Assembly: GCF_002266435.3 (NCBI RefSeq)
Contig: NZ_CP029426.2
Coordinates: 3,874,001 to 3,938,000, forward strand
Length of the DNA: 64,000 bases
Origin: Bradyrhizobium amphicarpaeae
GTDB taxonomy: Bacteria > Pseudomonadota > Alphaproteobacteria > Rhizobiales > Xanthobacteraceae
Direction of reading: 5' to 3'
Below the pieces are notes generated by a model. That model saw only the letters and a program-made list of their open reading frames with translations. It was not told the DNA's origin and searched no databases. Below are positions 35,738 through 45,825 of the stretch, piece after piece. Position 1 is the first letter of the stretch. Every line of letters starts with the position of its first letter. Made by a program: the position numbers and the translations under genes.

Positions 35738-36736
35738 TCAGATCGTCGGATTCCACGCCGACGGGATCAGGCGGTATTTGGCGCCGTCCTTCTCGACATG
35801 GCCGACCGACGGGAAGGTGAAGTGGAAACCGATGACGGTCGCCTTCTCCGCCGCCGCCATGTCGTAGAATTTGTGGCGCGTCTCCTGTGCCAGCGCGGCA
35901 TCGTTGTCGAACATCACGTGCCAGTCGGGATTGCGCAGGAAGAATTCCGGAATGTTGGTGACATCCGACTGGATCAGCACCTTGGCATCGCCGGAGGCGA
36001 CGGCGAACGAGGTATGGCCCGGCGTATGGCCGGGGGTTGCGATCGAGGTGATGCCCGGCGCGACCTCCTTGCCCCACTCGAACCTGGTGACCTTGGACTC
36101 GAGGCCGGCGAAGGTCTTCTTCACGTTGGCGAAGTAGTTCTTCATCATCGGGTTGGACTCGGCCTTGGCCGCGTTGTCCTCACTGGTCCAGAACTCCCAG
36201 TCCTTGCCCGGCACCATGATCTCCGCATTCGGGAAGGCGAGCGCGCCGTCGGCGAGACGGATGCCGTTGGTGTGATCGGGATGCAGATGCGAGAGCAGCA
36301 CCACGTCGATGTTCTTGGGGTCGACGCCGGCAGCCTGGAGGTTTTGCAGCGTGCGGCCGACCGCGCCCTTGCTCGCCTCGAGATTGGCGACACCGTTGCC
36401 GGTGTCGATCAGCACGAGCTTGGAACCGGTGTTGATGAGCTGCGGGTTGAACGGCACCGTGACCATGCCCTTCGGCATGTAGGCCGCCTCGCCTGCGGCC
36501 AACGCTTCGTCCTTCGGCTTGTTGGCGACGAATTTGTCCGGCATCGGGAAGGTGCGCGCGCCGTCGTTGATCGAGGTGCACTCGTAGCTGCCGACCTTGT
36601 AGCGATAGAAACCCGGCGCCTGCGTCCCGGCTTGTGGCACCGCAGCATTGACGACGGCCGGTCGAAGGCCGGCGACTGCAGCCGCACCGACGGCGGCGGC
36701 GCCTGCAAGCAAATGACGGCGATTGAGATCGGTCAT
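35738..36736 (-). CDS. exported MBL-fold metallohydrolase
   Basis: This 332-residue protein has a Tat-type signal (NRRHLLAGAAAVGAAAVAG) and the metallo-beta-lactamase fold with the metal motif HLHPDHTNG, a second His in GHTPGHTSF, an Asp in LIQSDVTN and a C-terminal His in GFHFTFPSVGH. Substrate class (lactone, thioester or other) cannot be told; similar proteins are listed as MBL-fold hydrolases in Bradyrhizobium. The ATG at 36736 follows GGGGACCTC-like sequence. A strong terminator follows. Confidence 0.9.
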   Translation of the reverse strand: MTDLNRRHLLAGAAAVGAAAVAGLRPAVVNAAVPQAGTQAPGFYRYKVGSYECTSINDGARTFPMPDKFVANKPKDEALAAGEAAYMPKGMVTVPFNPQLINTGSKLVLIDTGNGVANLEASKGAVGRTLQNLQAAGVDPKNIDVVLLSHLHPDHTNGIRLADGALAFPNAEIMVPGKDWEFWTSEDNAAKAESNPMMKNYFANVKKTFAGLESKVTRFEWGKEVAPGITSIATPGHTPGHTSFAVASGDAKVLIQSDVTNIPEFFLRNPDWHVMFDNDAALAQETRHKFYDMAAAEKATVIGFHFTFPSVGHVEKDGAKYRLIPSAWNPTI

Positions 36737-36849
36737 GGAGAGGTCCCCTTCTGAGCCCTTGCGGTTTTCCGCATGCAATGGCGGCGGAATAATCCCGCGC
36801 TTCGCTCAGAAGGCAAGCCCTTCCTGCGGTGACCTGCCGTCGCAGATCA

Positions 36850-36885
36850 CGATTATTTATTTGGGCTGATGTGGAATTTTTCGCC
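36850..36885. repeat. left copy of 36-bp direct repeat flanking araC-SDR
   Basis: This segment contains the AraC-family stop codon and its last ten codons (GEKFHISPNK). It matches 38743-38778, the 3' end of the dehydrogenase gene (GEKFLINPNK), at 31 of 36 bases in the same orientation. Confidence 0.85.
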
Positions 36886-37899
36886 TATCGACTGTCTGCG
36901 CCAGTATCGCTTCGGCGCCTGGCCGTAGACCCGCTTGAAGGCGTGCCCGAAGGCGCTTTCCGACGAATATCCCAGCCGCGCGGCGGTTGCAGAAACGCTG
37001 GCGCCAAGCCGCAGTTGGTCGCGTGCCAGCCGCATGCGCCAGCGAAGCAGGTAGTCGAGCGGCGCCAGCCCGACCAGAGACTTGAACCGCTTCGAAAACG
37101 CAGATCGCGACATTGCGATCGCGCCGGCCAAAGCGTCCAGGGTCCAGGGGTGAGCGGCGTCTGCGTGCATCAGCCCGATTGCCTTGCCGATCCGGGCATC
37201 GACCAGCGCATTGATCCATCCGAGCCCCTCGCCGTCGGTCTGATCCAACGCCGCACGGAGCACCTGGACCAGCAGGACGTCGGCCAGCCTGTTGGTGAGC
37301 ACCGCCGCTCCAATTCCCCTCCCCCTGATTTCGAGATCGAGAATGCCGAGCGTGGACTGAATGACGGGCGCCGGCGGACTGCGTGACGGTATGAGCAGGA
37401 AGCGCGGAAGCGCGTCGAGCAGCAATTCGGCGTCCGACGCTTCAAAGCCGAAACTGCCGGCGAGCAACACGGTATCGCCGCCGGCGTGGCGCGCGACGTC
37501 CGACTGCGCCCAATCGAATGCCGCGATACCATCCTCGGGAGCAAGGTGCGCGTCGTTGGCCAGAACATAGGCCGGCGCATGGGAGAGAAGAAAGCAATCG
37601 CCGGAGGCAAGCCGATGACGGGCTTCATCGCCGAAATCGATCCAGCATTCGCCTTGAATGACCGCGCCGAATTTCAGGGCGGGTTTTGCCGGGAACCGAT
37701 ACGACCACCTGCCGCCCGCCTCGAACCTCGTACAACGCGCGGCGCGAACGTCCAGGAGCGAGAAGACTTGAGACAAAGGGTCCAAGGTATTGGGTTTCGA
37801 GGCCTTGGGTTCCAACGTCTTGTTTGGATGCTTGTCCGAGGGCTTGTCCAAGGCTTGATCCGATCTCGACGATTTTCGACCCGCTAGAGCATAGATCAT
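36853..37899 (-). CDS. AraC-family transcriptional regulator with cupin-like domain
   Basis: This 348-residue regulator has an N-terminal low-complexity part (residues about 10-40, Lys/Pro-rich with a 5-residue period), a cupin-type AraC effector domain (FGAVIQGECWIDFGDEARHRL, SGDCFLLSHAPAYVL) and a C-terminal pair of HTH motifs (TLDALAGAIAMSRSAFSKRF and SVSATAARLGYSSESAFGHAF). It is divergent from an SDR gene with a 51-bp spacer, the usual layout of a regulator with its target. The last ten residues are unlike AraC proteins and match the end of the nearby dehydrogenase. An upstream frame to 38025 is possible but overlaps the SDR gene. Confidence 0.9.
   Translation of the reverse strand: MIYALAGRKSSRSDQALDKPSDKHPNKTLEPKASKPNTLDPLSQVFSLLDVRAARCTRFEAGGRWSYRFPAKPALKFGAVIQGECWIDFGDEARHRLASGDCFLLSHAPAYVLANDAHLAPEDGIAAFDWAQSDVARHAGGDTVLLAGSFGFEASDAELLLDALPRFLLIPSRSPPAPVIQSTLGILDLEIRGRGIGAAVLTNRLADVLLVQVLRAALDQTDGEGLGWINALVDARIGKAIGLMHADAAHPWTLDALAGAIAMSRSAFSKRFKSLVGLAPLDYLLRWRMRLARDQLRLGASVSATAARLGYSSESAFGHAFKRVYGQAPKRYWRRQSIGEKFHISPNK
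37779..37823. repeat. 15-bp period tandem repeat in the AraC N-terminal coding region
   Basis: Three consecutive 15-base units align: GGTCCAAGGTATTGG, GTTTCGAGGCCTTGG and GTTCCAACGTCTTGT. On the coding strand they give the repeats KTLEP/KASKP/NTLDP. Further degenerate CTTGTCC units follow to about 37860. Confidence 0.65.
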
Positions 37900-37950
37900 C
37901 CTCGCTTCCGATGCGACGTTCGTCCTGCAAACGAACTGAACGGAACAGCC

Positions 37951-38688
37951 ATGACAGGTATCGCAGGCAAGGTCGTCGCCATCACGGGCGCCAGCAGCGG
38001 GATTGGCGAAGCCACCGCCCGGCATCTCTCAGAGCATGGCGCCATCATGGTGCTCGGCGCGCGACGCTCCGACAGACTGGAGATGCTGGCCGCGAACATC
38101 GTCTCGAAGGGCGGAAAGGCGTCCTGTCTCGTCACAGACGTCAAGCAGCGCGAGGATGTTGCCGGCCTCGTCGGACTTGCAACAGAGCGGTACGGGAAGC
38201 TGGACGTCCTGATCAACAATGCGGGGATTGCCCCGATCTCCCGCCTTGACGACCTCCGGGTCGACGACTGGGACGACATGATCGACGTGAACGTGAAGGG
38301 CGTGCTCTACGGGATTGCCGCGGCCTTGCCTGTCTTTCGACAGCAGGGCTTCGGTCATTTCGTCAACATGCTGTCGACCGCCGGGATCAAGATTGTTCCG
38401 ACGATGGCAGTCTATGCGGGGACGAAGAACGCCGTCAGGGCGATTTCCGAGGGGCTTCGTCAGGAGGCCGGACCGTCGCTTCGAGTGACGACCATCTCTC
38501 CCGGTTATGTCGACACCGAGCTCCCCTCCTCGATGACGGATTCCGAGCTAAGGCAACAGGGACAGGCGGCCATGAAAGCAATCGCCATTCCGGCGAGCGC
38601 CATCGCCGAAGCCATCGCTTTTGCGATACGCCAACCGGACAATGTGGACGTCGGCGAGATCGTCGTCCGCCCAACTGCGCAGGCATGA
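37951..38688 (+). CDS. SDR-family oxidoreductase, divergent from AraC regulator
   Basis: This 245-residue classical short-chain dehydrogenase has the cofactor motif GASSGIGEATARH, the NNAG motif (INNAGIAPIS), catalytic Ser in NMLSTAGI and YxxxK in YAGTKNA. The substrate is unknown; many such proteins act on ketones or sugars. It is presumably controlled by the divergent AraC protein. The gene lies within the segment flanked by the 36-bp direct repeat. Confidence 0.92.
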   Translation: MTGIAGKVVAITGASSGIGEATARHLSEHGAIMVLGARRSDRLEMLAANIVSKGGKASCLVTDVKQREDVAGLVGLATERYGKLDVLINNAGIAPISRLDDLRVDDWDDMIDVNVKGVLYGIAAALPVFRQQGFGHFVNMLSTAGIKIVPTMAVYAGTKNAVRAISEGLRQEAGPSLRVTTISPGYVDTELPSSMTDSELRQQGQAAMKAIAIPASAIAEAIAFAIRQPDNVDVGEIVVRPTAQA

Positions 38689-38742
38689 CGCGTCGAACGA
38701 GCCGCCGCGCCCCGCCCCGGAATCATCCGCCCTCGCACACCC

Positions 38743-38778
38743 CGATTATTTGTTCGGGTTGATGAGGAATTTCTCGCC
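38743..38778. repeat. right copy of 36-bp direct repeat flanking araC-SDR
   Basis: This segment forms the natural 3' end of the dehydrogenase gene and is repeated at 36850-36885. The five differences are scattered and the stop codon is in the same place in both copies. Confidence 0.85.
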
Positions 38779-39879
38779 GGTGGCTCGTTTGGCGTACACG
38801 GCGATGTTGGCGGGATCGAGCACCTCGGTCAGCGACACCACCTTGGTGTAGTGGCTGGCGAAGGTGGTCTTGAGCTCGGACGCCACGCGCTGACGCAGGC
38901 GGCCGATCTCGGCCGGACCGATGTTCTGAAGGAACGGGGTCAACAGCCAGCCGCCGACGCCCCAGGTCAGTCCGAACGACCGGCTCAGTTCGGTCGGACG
39001 GTTGTCCAGGCTGCCGTAGATATAGATCTGCTTGTAGACGTTGGAGCCGTAGCGGCTGTATTCCTTCGCGGTCTTGTTGGCCGCGACTTCCATCGCGGTC
39101 AGAATCTGGCTGGCCAGCTTGCCGCCGCCGATGGCGTCGAAGGCGATCGTCGCGCCGGTCTCGACCAGCGCATTGGTGAGATCGTCCGTGAAATCAGGCG
39201 CGCTGGAATCCACGACGTACCTGGCGCCGATCTTGTGCAGGATATCGGCCTGCTCCTTGCTCCTGACGATGTTGACGAGGCCGATGCCGTCCTTGATGCA
39301 GATCTTGTTGAGCATCTGGCCGAGATTGGAGGCGGCCGCGGTGTGCACGAGCGCCTTATGGCCCTCCCGCCGCATCGTCTCGGTCATGCCGAGCGCGGTC
39401 AGCGGATTGACGAACCAGGATGCGCCGTCAGCGGCCGTGGTGCCCGCCGGCAGCTCCATGACGTCGCGGACCTTGAGCACGCGGTACTGCGTGTACATCG
39501 CGCCGCCGATCATCGACACCGTCTTGCCCATCAGCGCCTTTGCTGCGTCCGACGATCCGGTCCGGATCACCGTGCCGGCGCCCTCGTTGCCGACCGGCAG
39601 CGACTGATCAAGCCGGGCTGCCATCATCCGCATCGCCGCCTCCGGCATCGTCGCGGTGATGACCGGCATCTCCTTGGTGCCGGAGGCCTTGGCGGCCGAC
39701 ATGTCAGCGGGCCCGATCAGCAGGCCGAGGTCGGAGGGGTTGATCGGCGTCGCTTCGACGCGAACCACGACCTCGTCGTCGGCCGGCTCCGGGGTCGGGA
39801 CATTCGCGAGGGACAATTCCAGCTCGCCGCTCTTCTTCAGCAGCGAGCGCAGTTGCAGTCCGGATGTGCCGTCGCTCAT
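38746..39879 (-). CDS. zinc-binding-type alcohol dehydrogenase / quinone reductase
   Basis: This 377-residue MDR-superfamily protein has the GroES-like domain (VRVEATPINPSDLGLLIG, VGNEGAGTVIRTG) and a Rossmann domain (ALVHTAAASNLGQMLNKIC). The structural-zinc cysteines of true alcohol dehydrogenases are not evident, so a quinone-reductase-like or enoyl-reductase-like activity is more likely. The ATG at 39879 follows GGGGAGGATCG. It ends with GEKFLINPNK, which the AraC gene shares. It lies 40 bp downstream of eno in the same direction, separated by a hairpin. Confidence 0.9.
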   Translation of the reverse strand: MSDGTSGLQLRSLLKKSGELELSLANVPTPEPADDEVVVRVEATPINPSDLGLLIGPADMSAAKASGTKEMPVITATMPEAAMRMMAARLDQSLPVGNEGAGTVIRTGSSDAAKALMGKTVSMIGGAMYTQYRVLKVRDVMELPAGTTAADGASWFVNPLTALGMTETMRREGHKALVHTAAASNLGQMLNKICIKDGIGLVNIVRSKEQADILHKIGARYVVDSSAPDFTDDLTNALVETGATIAFDAIGGGKLASQILTAMEVAANKTAKEYSRYGSNVYKQIYIYGSLDNRPTELSRSFGLTWGVGGWLLTPFLQNIGPAEIGRLRQRVASELKTTFASHYTKVVSLTEVLDPANIAVYAKRATGEKFLINPNK

Positions 39880-39910
39880 GTCGATCCTCCCCTGTCGTCT
39901 CGCGAATATA

Positions 39911-41215
<1,305 letters not shown>

Positions 41216-41327
41216 TCAGGAACAAAGGGGGCAGTTGGCGGTGCTTCTACCGCAATGCATCGAGGTGGAAAAGGCCGGGTGACGGCCGGCGGATGATTGG
41301 CTAAGAGGGCCGCTCGGAGGCGGCCTC

Positions 41328-41816
41328 ATGTCAAAAAAACCCAGCAAATCGAAGAACTCAAGCCTGAACCCGGCTGCCCTGCAGCTCGGCCACGCCGTGG
41401 AATGGCCGGATGCGCCCGAAAAGGCCCAGCTCGACCGCGTGCCCAATCCGCAAAAGGGCACCGATTATCTGGTGCGCTTCACCGTGCCGGAATTCACCTC
41501 GCTCTGCCCGGTCACGGGCCAGCCGGACTTCGCGCATCTGATGATCGACTACGCGCCCGGCACCTGGCTGCTGGAGTCGAAATCGCTCAAACTCTACATC
41601 GCGAGCTTCCGCAATCACGGCGCCTTCCACGAGGACTGCACCGTCATGATCGGCAAGCGCATCGCCAGCGAGATCAAGCCGAAATGGCTGCGCATCGGCG
41701 GCTACTGGTATCCGCGCGGCGGCATCCCGATCGACGTGTTCTGGCAGACCGGCCGCGTGCCGAAGGGCCTGTGGGTGCCGGAGCAAGGCGTCGCGCCCTA
41801 TCGCGGGCGGGGCTAG
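41328..41816 (+). CDS. queF: NADPH-dependent 7-cyano-7-deazaguanine reductase
   Basis: This 162-residue QueF reduces preQ0 to preQ1 in queuosine biosynthesis. The nucleophile Cys60 and Asp67 are in [13 protein letters not shown]; the NADPH-binding motif [15 protein letters not shown] and the EDC of FHEDCTVMI are present, and the length is that of the short single-domain class. A GGCCGC/GCGGCC hairpin (41307-41324) brackets part of the GGAGG ribosome-binding site. The gene is followed after 14 bp by a binding-protein gene, probably co-transcribed by chance of position. Confidence 0.95.
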   Translation: MSKKPSKSKNSSLNPAALQLGHAVEWPDAPEKAQLDRVPNPQKGTDYLVRFTVPEFTSLCPVTGQPDFAHLMIDYAPGTWLLESKSLKLYIASFRNHGAFHEDCTVMIGKRIASEIKPKWLRIGGYWYPRGGIPIDVFWQTGRVPKGLWVPEQGVAPYRGRG

Positions 41817-41830
41817 AGGGAGATCAACTC

Positions 41831-42640
41831 ATGAAATTGACGTCGGCCATCTTCCGCAACTTCGCCTTCAACCTTGTTCTGGGCCTGCTCAGCGTCCCCT
41901 GGCTGACCGGCTCGGCCAATGCCGGCGAGGTTCGCGTGATGATCTCGGGCGGACTGACGGCCGCCTACAAGGCGCTGGTCCCGGAATTCGAGAAGGCCAC
42001 AGGTCAAAAGGTACTGACGGAATATGGACCGTCGATGGGAACGACGGCGAATGCAATCCCGGTCCGGCTCGAACGCGGCGAACCCGCCGATGTCCTGATC
42101 ATGGTGGGCTATGCCCTCGCCGACCTCGCGAGCAAGGGCAAGGTCGTTGCCGGCAGCCAGGTCGACTTGACCAGGTCACCGATCGGAATTGCCGTGAAGT
42201 CGGGAGCGCCGAAGCCGGACATCAGCTCGGTGGACGCCGTCAAGCACGCACTCCTGGCGGCGAAGACGATCGCCTATTCCGACAGCGCCAGCGGCGTCTA
42301 TGTCTCGACCGAGATGTTCGACAAGCTCGGCATCACCGACGCCATGAAGGACAAGGCGCGCAAGATCCCGGCGACTCCCGTCGGCGAGATCGTCGCGCAT
42401 GGCGAGGCCGAGCTCGGCTTCCAGCAGATCAGCGAGCTGAAGCCTGTGAAAGGCATCGATATCGTCGGACCGTTGCCGAACGAATTGCAGAAGATCACGA
42501 TCTTCTCCGCCGGGATCGCGACCGGTTCGAAGGAGCCCGAGGCCGGCCGGGCCTTGATCAGGTTTTTCGCCTCCCCCGCCGCACGCGACGCGATCATCGC
42601 GAGCGGCATGGAGCCGATCCCGGCTGGCGGGGCGAATTAG
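41831..42640 (+). CDS. periplasmic substrate-binding protein (ModA-like)
   Basis: This 269-residue exported protein has a signal peptide (AFNLVLGLLSVPWLTGSANA) and the type II binding fold of molybdate/oxyanion-binding proteins (EVRVMISGGLTAAYKALVPEF, FGGVYVSTEMF-like SGVYVSTEMFDKLG, HGEAELGFQQISELKPVKG). No permease or ATPase is nearby, so it is an orphan and its ligand is unproven. The AGGGAGA before ATG at 41831 supports the start. Its stop overlaps the 3' end of the convergent glutaminase gene by 4 bp. Confidence 0.85.
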   Translation: MKLTSAIFRNFAFNLVLGLLSVPWLTGSANAGEVRVMISGGLTAAYKALVPEFEKATGQKVLTEYGPSMGTTANAIPVRLERGEPADVLIMVGYALADLASKGKVVAGSQVDLTRSPIGIAVKSGAPKPDISSVDAVKHALLAAKTIAYSDSASGVYVSTEMFDKLGITDAMKDKARKIPATPVGEIVAHGEAELGFQQISELKPVKGIDIVGPLPNELQKITIFSAGIATGSKEPEAGRALIRFFASPAARDAIIASGMEPIPAGGAN

Positions 42641-44511
42641 TACGCGCTGAGCAGATCGACCTTGGCATTTGCCGCGACCAGCCGCCGCGCCAGAATGGCG
42701 GCGAGGTTGCGCATGATCTTCAGCGACGTTTCCGGGTGCAGGCGGCGGTAGTCGGCAAAGCTGTCCAGCGGCAGCTCGAGGCACGTGACGGGCGTGTCGG
42801 CCAAGACGTCGGCGCTGCGACTTCGCTCCAGCATCGCCATCTCGCCGAATTCCATGCCGGGGCCGAGGGATGCCAGCCGCACCCCGCTCCGCAGCTTCAC
42901 GCTGACCATGCCGCTCTGGAGAAAGAACAGCGAATTGGCGGGCTCTCCGGCCGCGATGATACGCTGGCCGGCCGCGTAATGCCGTGGGGTGGACAGCCTG
43001 ACGATCGCCGCGATCTCGTCCGCGTCGAGATCGGCGAGCAACGCCTGCTCGCCGAGATGCGCGCTCTCCTTCACGTCGGTGAAGCCGCCGAAGCGATAGA
43101 TGACCTGATCCTCGGCCCATTCGATGGCGTCGTCCAGCAGCGCGAAGCGCCTCAGCCGGCGCGGCTCGGCGGTGCGCGCGGCGATCGCCGCCCATACCGC
43201 AGAAATCTCCTCGAAGCCGGACAGGATCGCGGTGACGCCGGCACTGCCGAGCGCGCTCAACGTCTCGCCCAGAAGCTCCGCGCCGGCTGCGGTGATGTCG
43301 GGGACACGGCGGAAATCGATGATCAGCAGCGGCGCGTTTGGCGGCTCGCTGGTGAGCCGTCGCGTCAGGTAATCGATGGTGCCGAAATTCATCGCCCCGA
43401 CCAATTCGAGCACGCGGATGTCGCTGTGGCGCTCGTCGAGGATCTGCTGCTCGCGCGGCTGGCGGCTGCGGCGCGAGGAGATGCCGTAGACGTCGTAGTC
43501 CGCTATGATGCTCGTGCGGACGTCGGCGTTGCGGTTGAGCATGTGCAGGTCGAACCGCGCCGACAGCGCTTCGCAGACTTTCAGGCCGCGGACGCTGTTG
43601 AAGTGATCGTCCAGCAACGGCGAGAATGTGCCGAGCCCCAGTTGCGAAGGCAGCGCGGCGACGATGCCGCCGCCGACGCCGCTCTTGGCGGGAATGCCGA
43701 CGCGATAGGTCCACTCGCCGGCATAATCGTACATGCCCGAGCTCGTCATAACCGACAGCGTGCGGGCGACGATGTGCGGCGTGATCACCTGCACTCCCGT
43801 TACGGGATTGATGCCTCGGTTGGCCAGCGTTGCCGCCATCACCGCGAGGTCGCGCGCGGTGACCAGGACGGCGCATTGTCGGAAATAGACGTCGAGCACG
43901 GCGTCGACGTCATCCGGCAGCACCGCGTAATTCCGCAGAAGCCAGGCGATGGCGCGGTTGCGGTTGCCGGTCGCCGTCTCCGAGGCGTGAACGGCATCGT
44001 CGACGCCGAGCTCGCGCCCGGCGAACGCGCTGAGCTTCGCGCGGACACGCTCGAAGGCCCCCTTCCCATCCACCTCGTAGATCAAACCCGAACAGGCGAT
44101 CGCGCCGGCATTGACCATGGGGTTGAAGGGGCGATTGTCGTTGGTGAGCCGGATCGAGTTGAATGCCTCGCCACTCGGCTCGACCCCGATGGTGGCCGCG
44201 ACGCGCTCTTCACCAACCGTCTCCAGCGCCAGCGCAAAGACGAAGGCTTTCGACACCGACTGGATCGTGAAAGGCGCGTCGCTGTCGCCGACCTCGTAGA
44301 TGTGCCCGTCGATCGTGACGAGCGCGATCCCGAAATGGTCAGGATTTGCGCGCTTCAGCTCGGGAATGTAGTCGGCGAGCTCGCCGGAATTGTCGGCCCT
44401 GAATTCGGCGTGGCAATCGGTCAGGAAACGCCGCAGTGGCGGCTTGGTGGGATATCCGCTCGACCGGATCGCGCCGGCTGCGCTGGTCAAACCGTTGGGC
44501 TGGGCGTCCAC
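42637..44511 (-). CDS. glsA: glutaminase fused to STAS and cyclic-nucleotide-binding domains
   Basis: This 624-residue protein has three parts. The N-terminal ~310 residues are a glutaminase of the serine-dependent type with the SxxK motif in IQSVSKAFVF, FNPMVNAGAI and the GIPAKSGVGGGI segment; it would convert glutamine to glutamate and ammonia. Residues about 360-465 form a STAS domain (IRVLELVGAMNFGTIDYL, LLIIDFRRVPDITAAGAELL). Residues about 490-610 form a cNMP-binding domain (AGEPANSLFFLQSGMVSVKL, LGPGMEFGEMAMLERSRSADV). Bacterial glutaminases are usually ~310 residues, so the C-terminal half looks like an added regulatory module. Confidence 0.92.
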   Translation of the reverse strand: MDAQPNGLTSAAGAIRSSGYPTKPPLRRFLTDCHAEFRADNSGELADYIPELKRANPDHFGIALVTIDGHIYEVGDSDAPFTIQSVSKAFVFALALETVGEERVAATIGVEPSGEAFNSIRLTNDNRPFNPMVNAGAIACSGLIYEVDGKGAFERVRAKLSAFAGRELGVDDAVHASETATGNRNRAIAWLLRNYAVLPDDVDAVLDVYFRQCAVLVTARDLAVMAATLANRGINPVTGVQVITPHIVARTLSVMTSSGMYDYAGEWTYRVGIPAKSGVGGGIVAALPSQLGLGTFSPLLDDHFNSVRGLKVCEALSARFDLHMLNRNADVRTSIIADYDVYGISSRRSRQPREQQILDERHSDIRVLELVGAMNFGTIDYLTRRLTSEPPNAPLLIIDFRRVPDITAAGAELLGETLSALGSAGVTAILSGFEEISAVWAAIAARTAEPRRLRRFALLDDAIEWAEDQVIYRFGGFTDVKESAHLGEQALLADLDADEIAAIVRLSTPRHYAAGQRIIAAGEPANSLFFLQSGMVSVKLRSGVRLASLGPGMEFGEMAMLERSRSADVLADTPVTCLELPLDSFADYRRLHPETSLKIMRNLAAILARRLVAANAKVDLLSAY

Positions 44512-44619
44512 GATCTCGCACCTCGATTTGCCCAGAATAAAAGCAATTCGTGTGCCATGTATACCGGAGCGACGGTGTCGTGGTAGGGGATCACGCTCCC
44601 TTAGGAGATCGACTCGAGC

Positions 44620-45825
44620 TCAGTGCGCGTCCGACGGGGCCCGCTGCTTCAGCAGCCGGGCGCAGACGAAGCCCAGCACGACCATGATCGCAGCGCTCGC
44701 GAACAGGGTCGGCATCTTGCCGGCATGCGCAAGCCCGAGGCCGTAGGCGAGCGGCCCCACAGTCTGCCCCATGAAGAAAAAGAACGAATGCAGCGACAGC
44801 GCGGTCGCGCGTGCCTCGACCGAGAGCTCGCTGGCGAACACCTGCAGGCAGCCGTGGGCGATGTAGAAGCCCCATCCCATCACGATGAGATTCAGCGCCT
44901 GCACTTCCCAGCGCGGGCCGAAGGCGACGGCAATGAGCTGCGTGGCGACCAGCGTCATGCCCGCGATCATCATGCCCTTGACGCCGAGCCACGGCAGCAG
45001 GCGCGACACCGTCAGCGTGTAGAACAGGCCGCCGACCGCAAAGCCGGCGATGACCACGCCGGCGATCGAGAGCGAAGTCTGCCCCTGCTCGAACAGGAAC
45101 GAGGCGATGTAGGGAAACAAGCCGAGCACGCAGCAGCCTTCGATGAACACCGCCGAATAGCAGACATAGGCGTTCGGATTGGTGAAGATGGTGCGATAGC
45201 CAGCCTTCAGTGCCGAAAGGCTCGTCTTTGGCGGGTGCTTGACCTTGGCGCCGCGGAAGCCGGCGGCGACCGCGATCGACGCCACGATCACGAGCCCACC
45301 GAGCACCGCGAGCACGCCGCGCCAGCCGAGGAAATCGCCGATCAGGCCTGAAGCCGAGGCGCCGAGCAGATTGCCGGTCATGGCGCCGGCAAGCGTGCGG
45401 CTGATCGCGACCTGCCGCTTGTCCGGACCGACGAGATCGCTGGTCAGGCTGAGCGCCACCGGAAACACGCCGCCCGAGCCGATGCCGGCGAGGATGCGGG
45501 TCGCAAATAGAACCGAGAACGAGGTCGAGAATGCGCCGAGGATATTGGCAAGGCCGAGCAGCGCGAGGCAGCCGATCATCAGCCGCGTCTTGCCGAACAG
45601 ATCGGCGGCAGCGCCGACGATCGGCTGGATGATCGAGAAGGTGAAGGCGAACACCGCGGCAAAACCCGCGGCGGTGGCGATGCTGACGCCGAAATCCTCG
45701 GCGATGTGCGGCAACACCGGGTCGAGCGCACGTGCCGACAAGGCTGCAGCGAAGCTTGCGCCCGATATGACGTAGAGCGCTGTCGGCAAGCCGTGATCAT
45801 CCGGCCGCGCCTCGCCTTGCTGCAT
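44620..45825 (-). CDS. MFS transporter
   Basis: This 401-residue membrane protein has about twelve membrane segments of the major facilitator type (GFAAVFAFTFSIIQPIVGAAAD with the loop LFGKTRLMIG, and SLTSDLVGPDKRQVAI). The substrate is unknown. Its ATG overlaps the kdsA stop by one base (TGATG), so translation is coupled to kdsA. A frame extending upstream through the kdsA region is an artefact of a long antisense-free frame. It could be a drug or sugar exporter. Confidence 0.9.
   Translation of the reverse strand: MQQGEARPDDHGLPTALYVISGASFAAALSARALDPVLPHIAEDFGVSIATAAGFAAVFAFTFSIIQPIVGAAADLFGKTRLMIGCLALLGLANILGAFSTSFSVLFATRILAGIGSGGVFPVALSLTSDLVGPDKRQVAISRTLAGAMTGNLLGASASGLIGDFLGWRGVLAVLGGLVIVASIAVAAGFRGAKVKHPPKTSLSALKAGYRTIFTNPNAYVCYSAVFIEGCCVLGLFPYIASFLFEQGQTSLSIAGVVIAGFAVGGLFYTLTVSRLLPWLGVKGMMIAGMTLVATQLIAVAFGPRWEVQALNLIVMGWGFYIAHGCLQVFASELSVEARATALSLHSFFFFMGQTVGPLAYGLGLAHAGKMPTLFASAAIMVVLGFVCARLLKQRAPSDAH

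Noticed and set aside
42176..43876. A 566-codon minus-strand frame overlapping the ModA-like and glutaminase genes
   Set aside because: It is an alternate frame dominated by Arg/His; both real genes on that stretch have intact domains.
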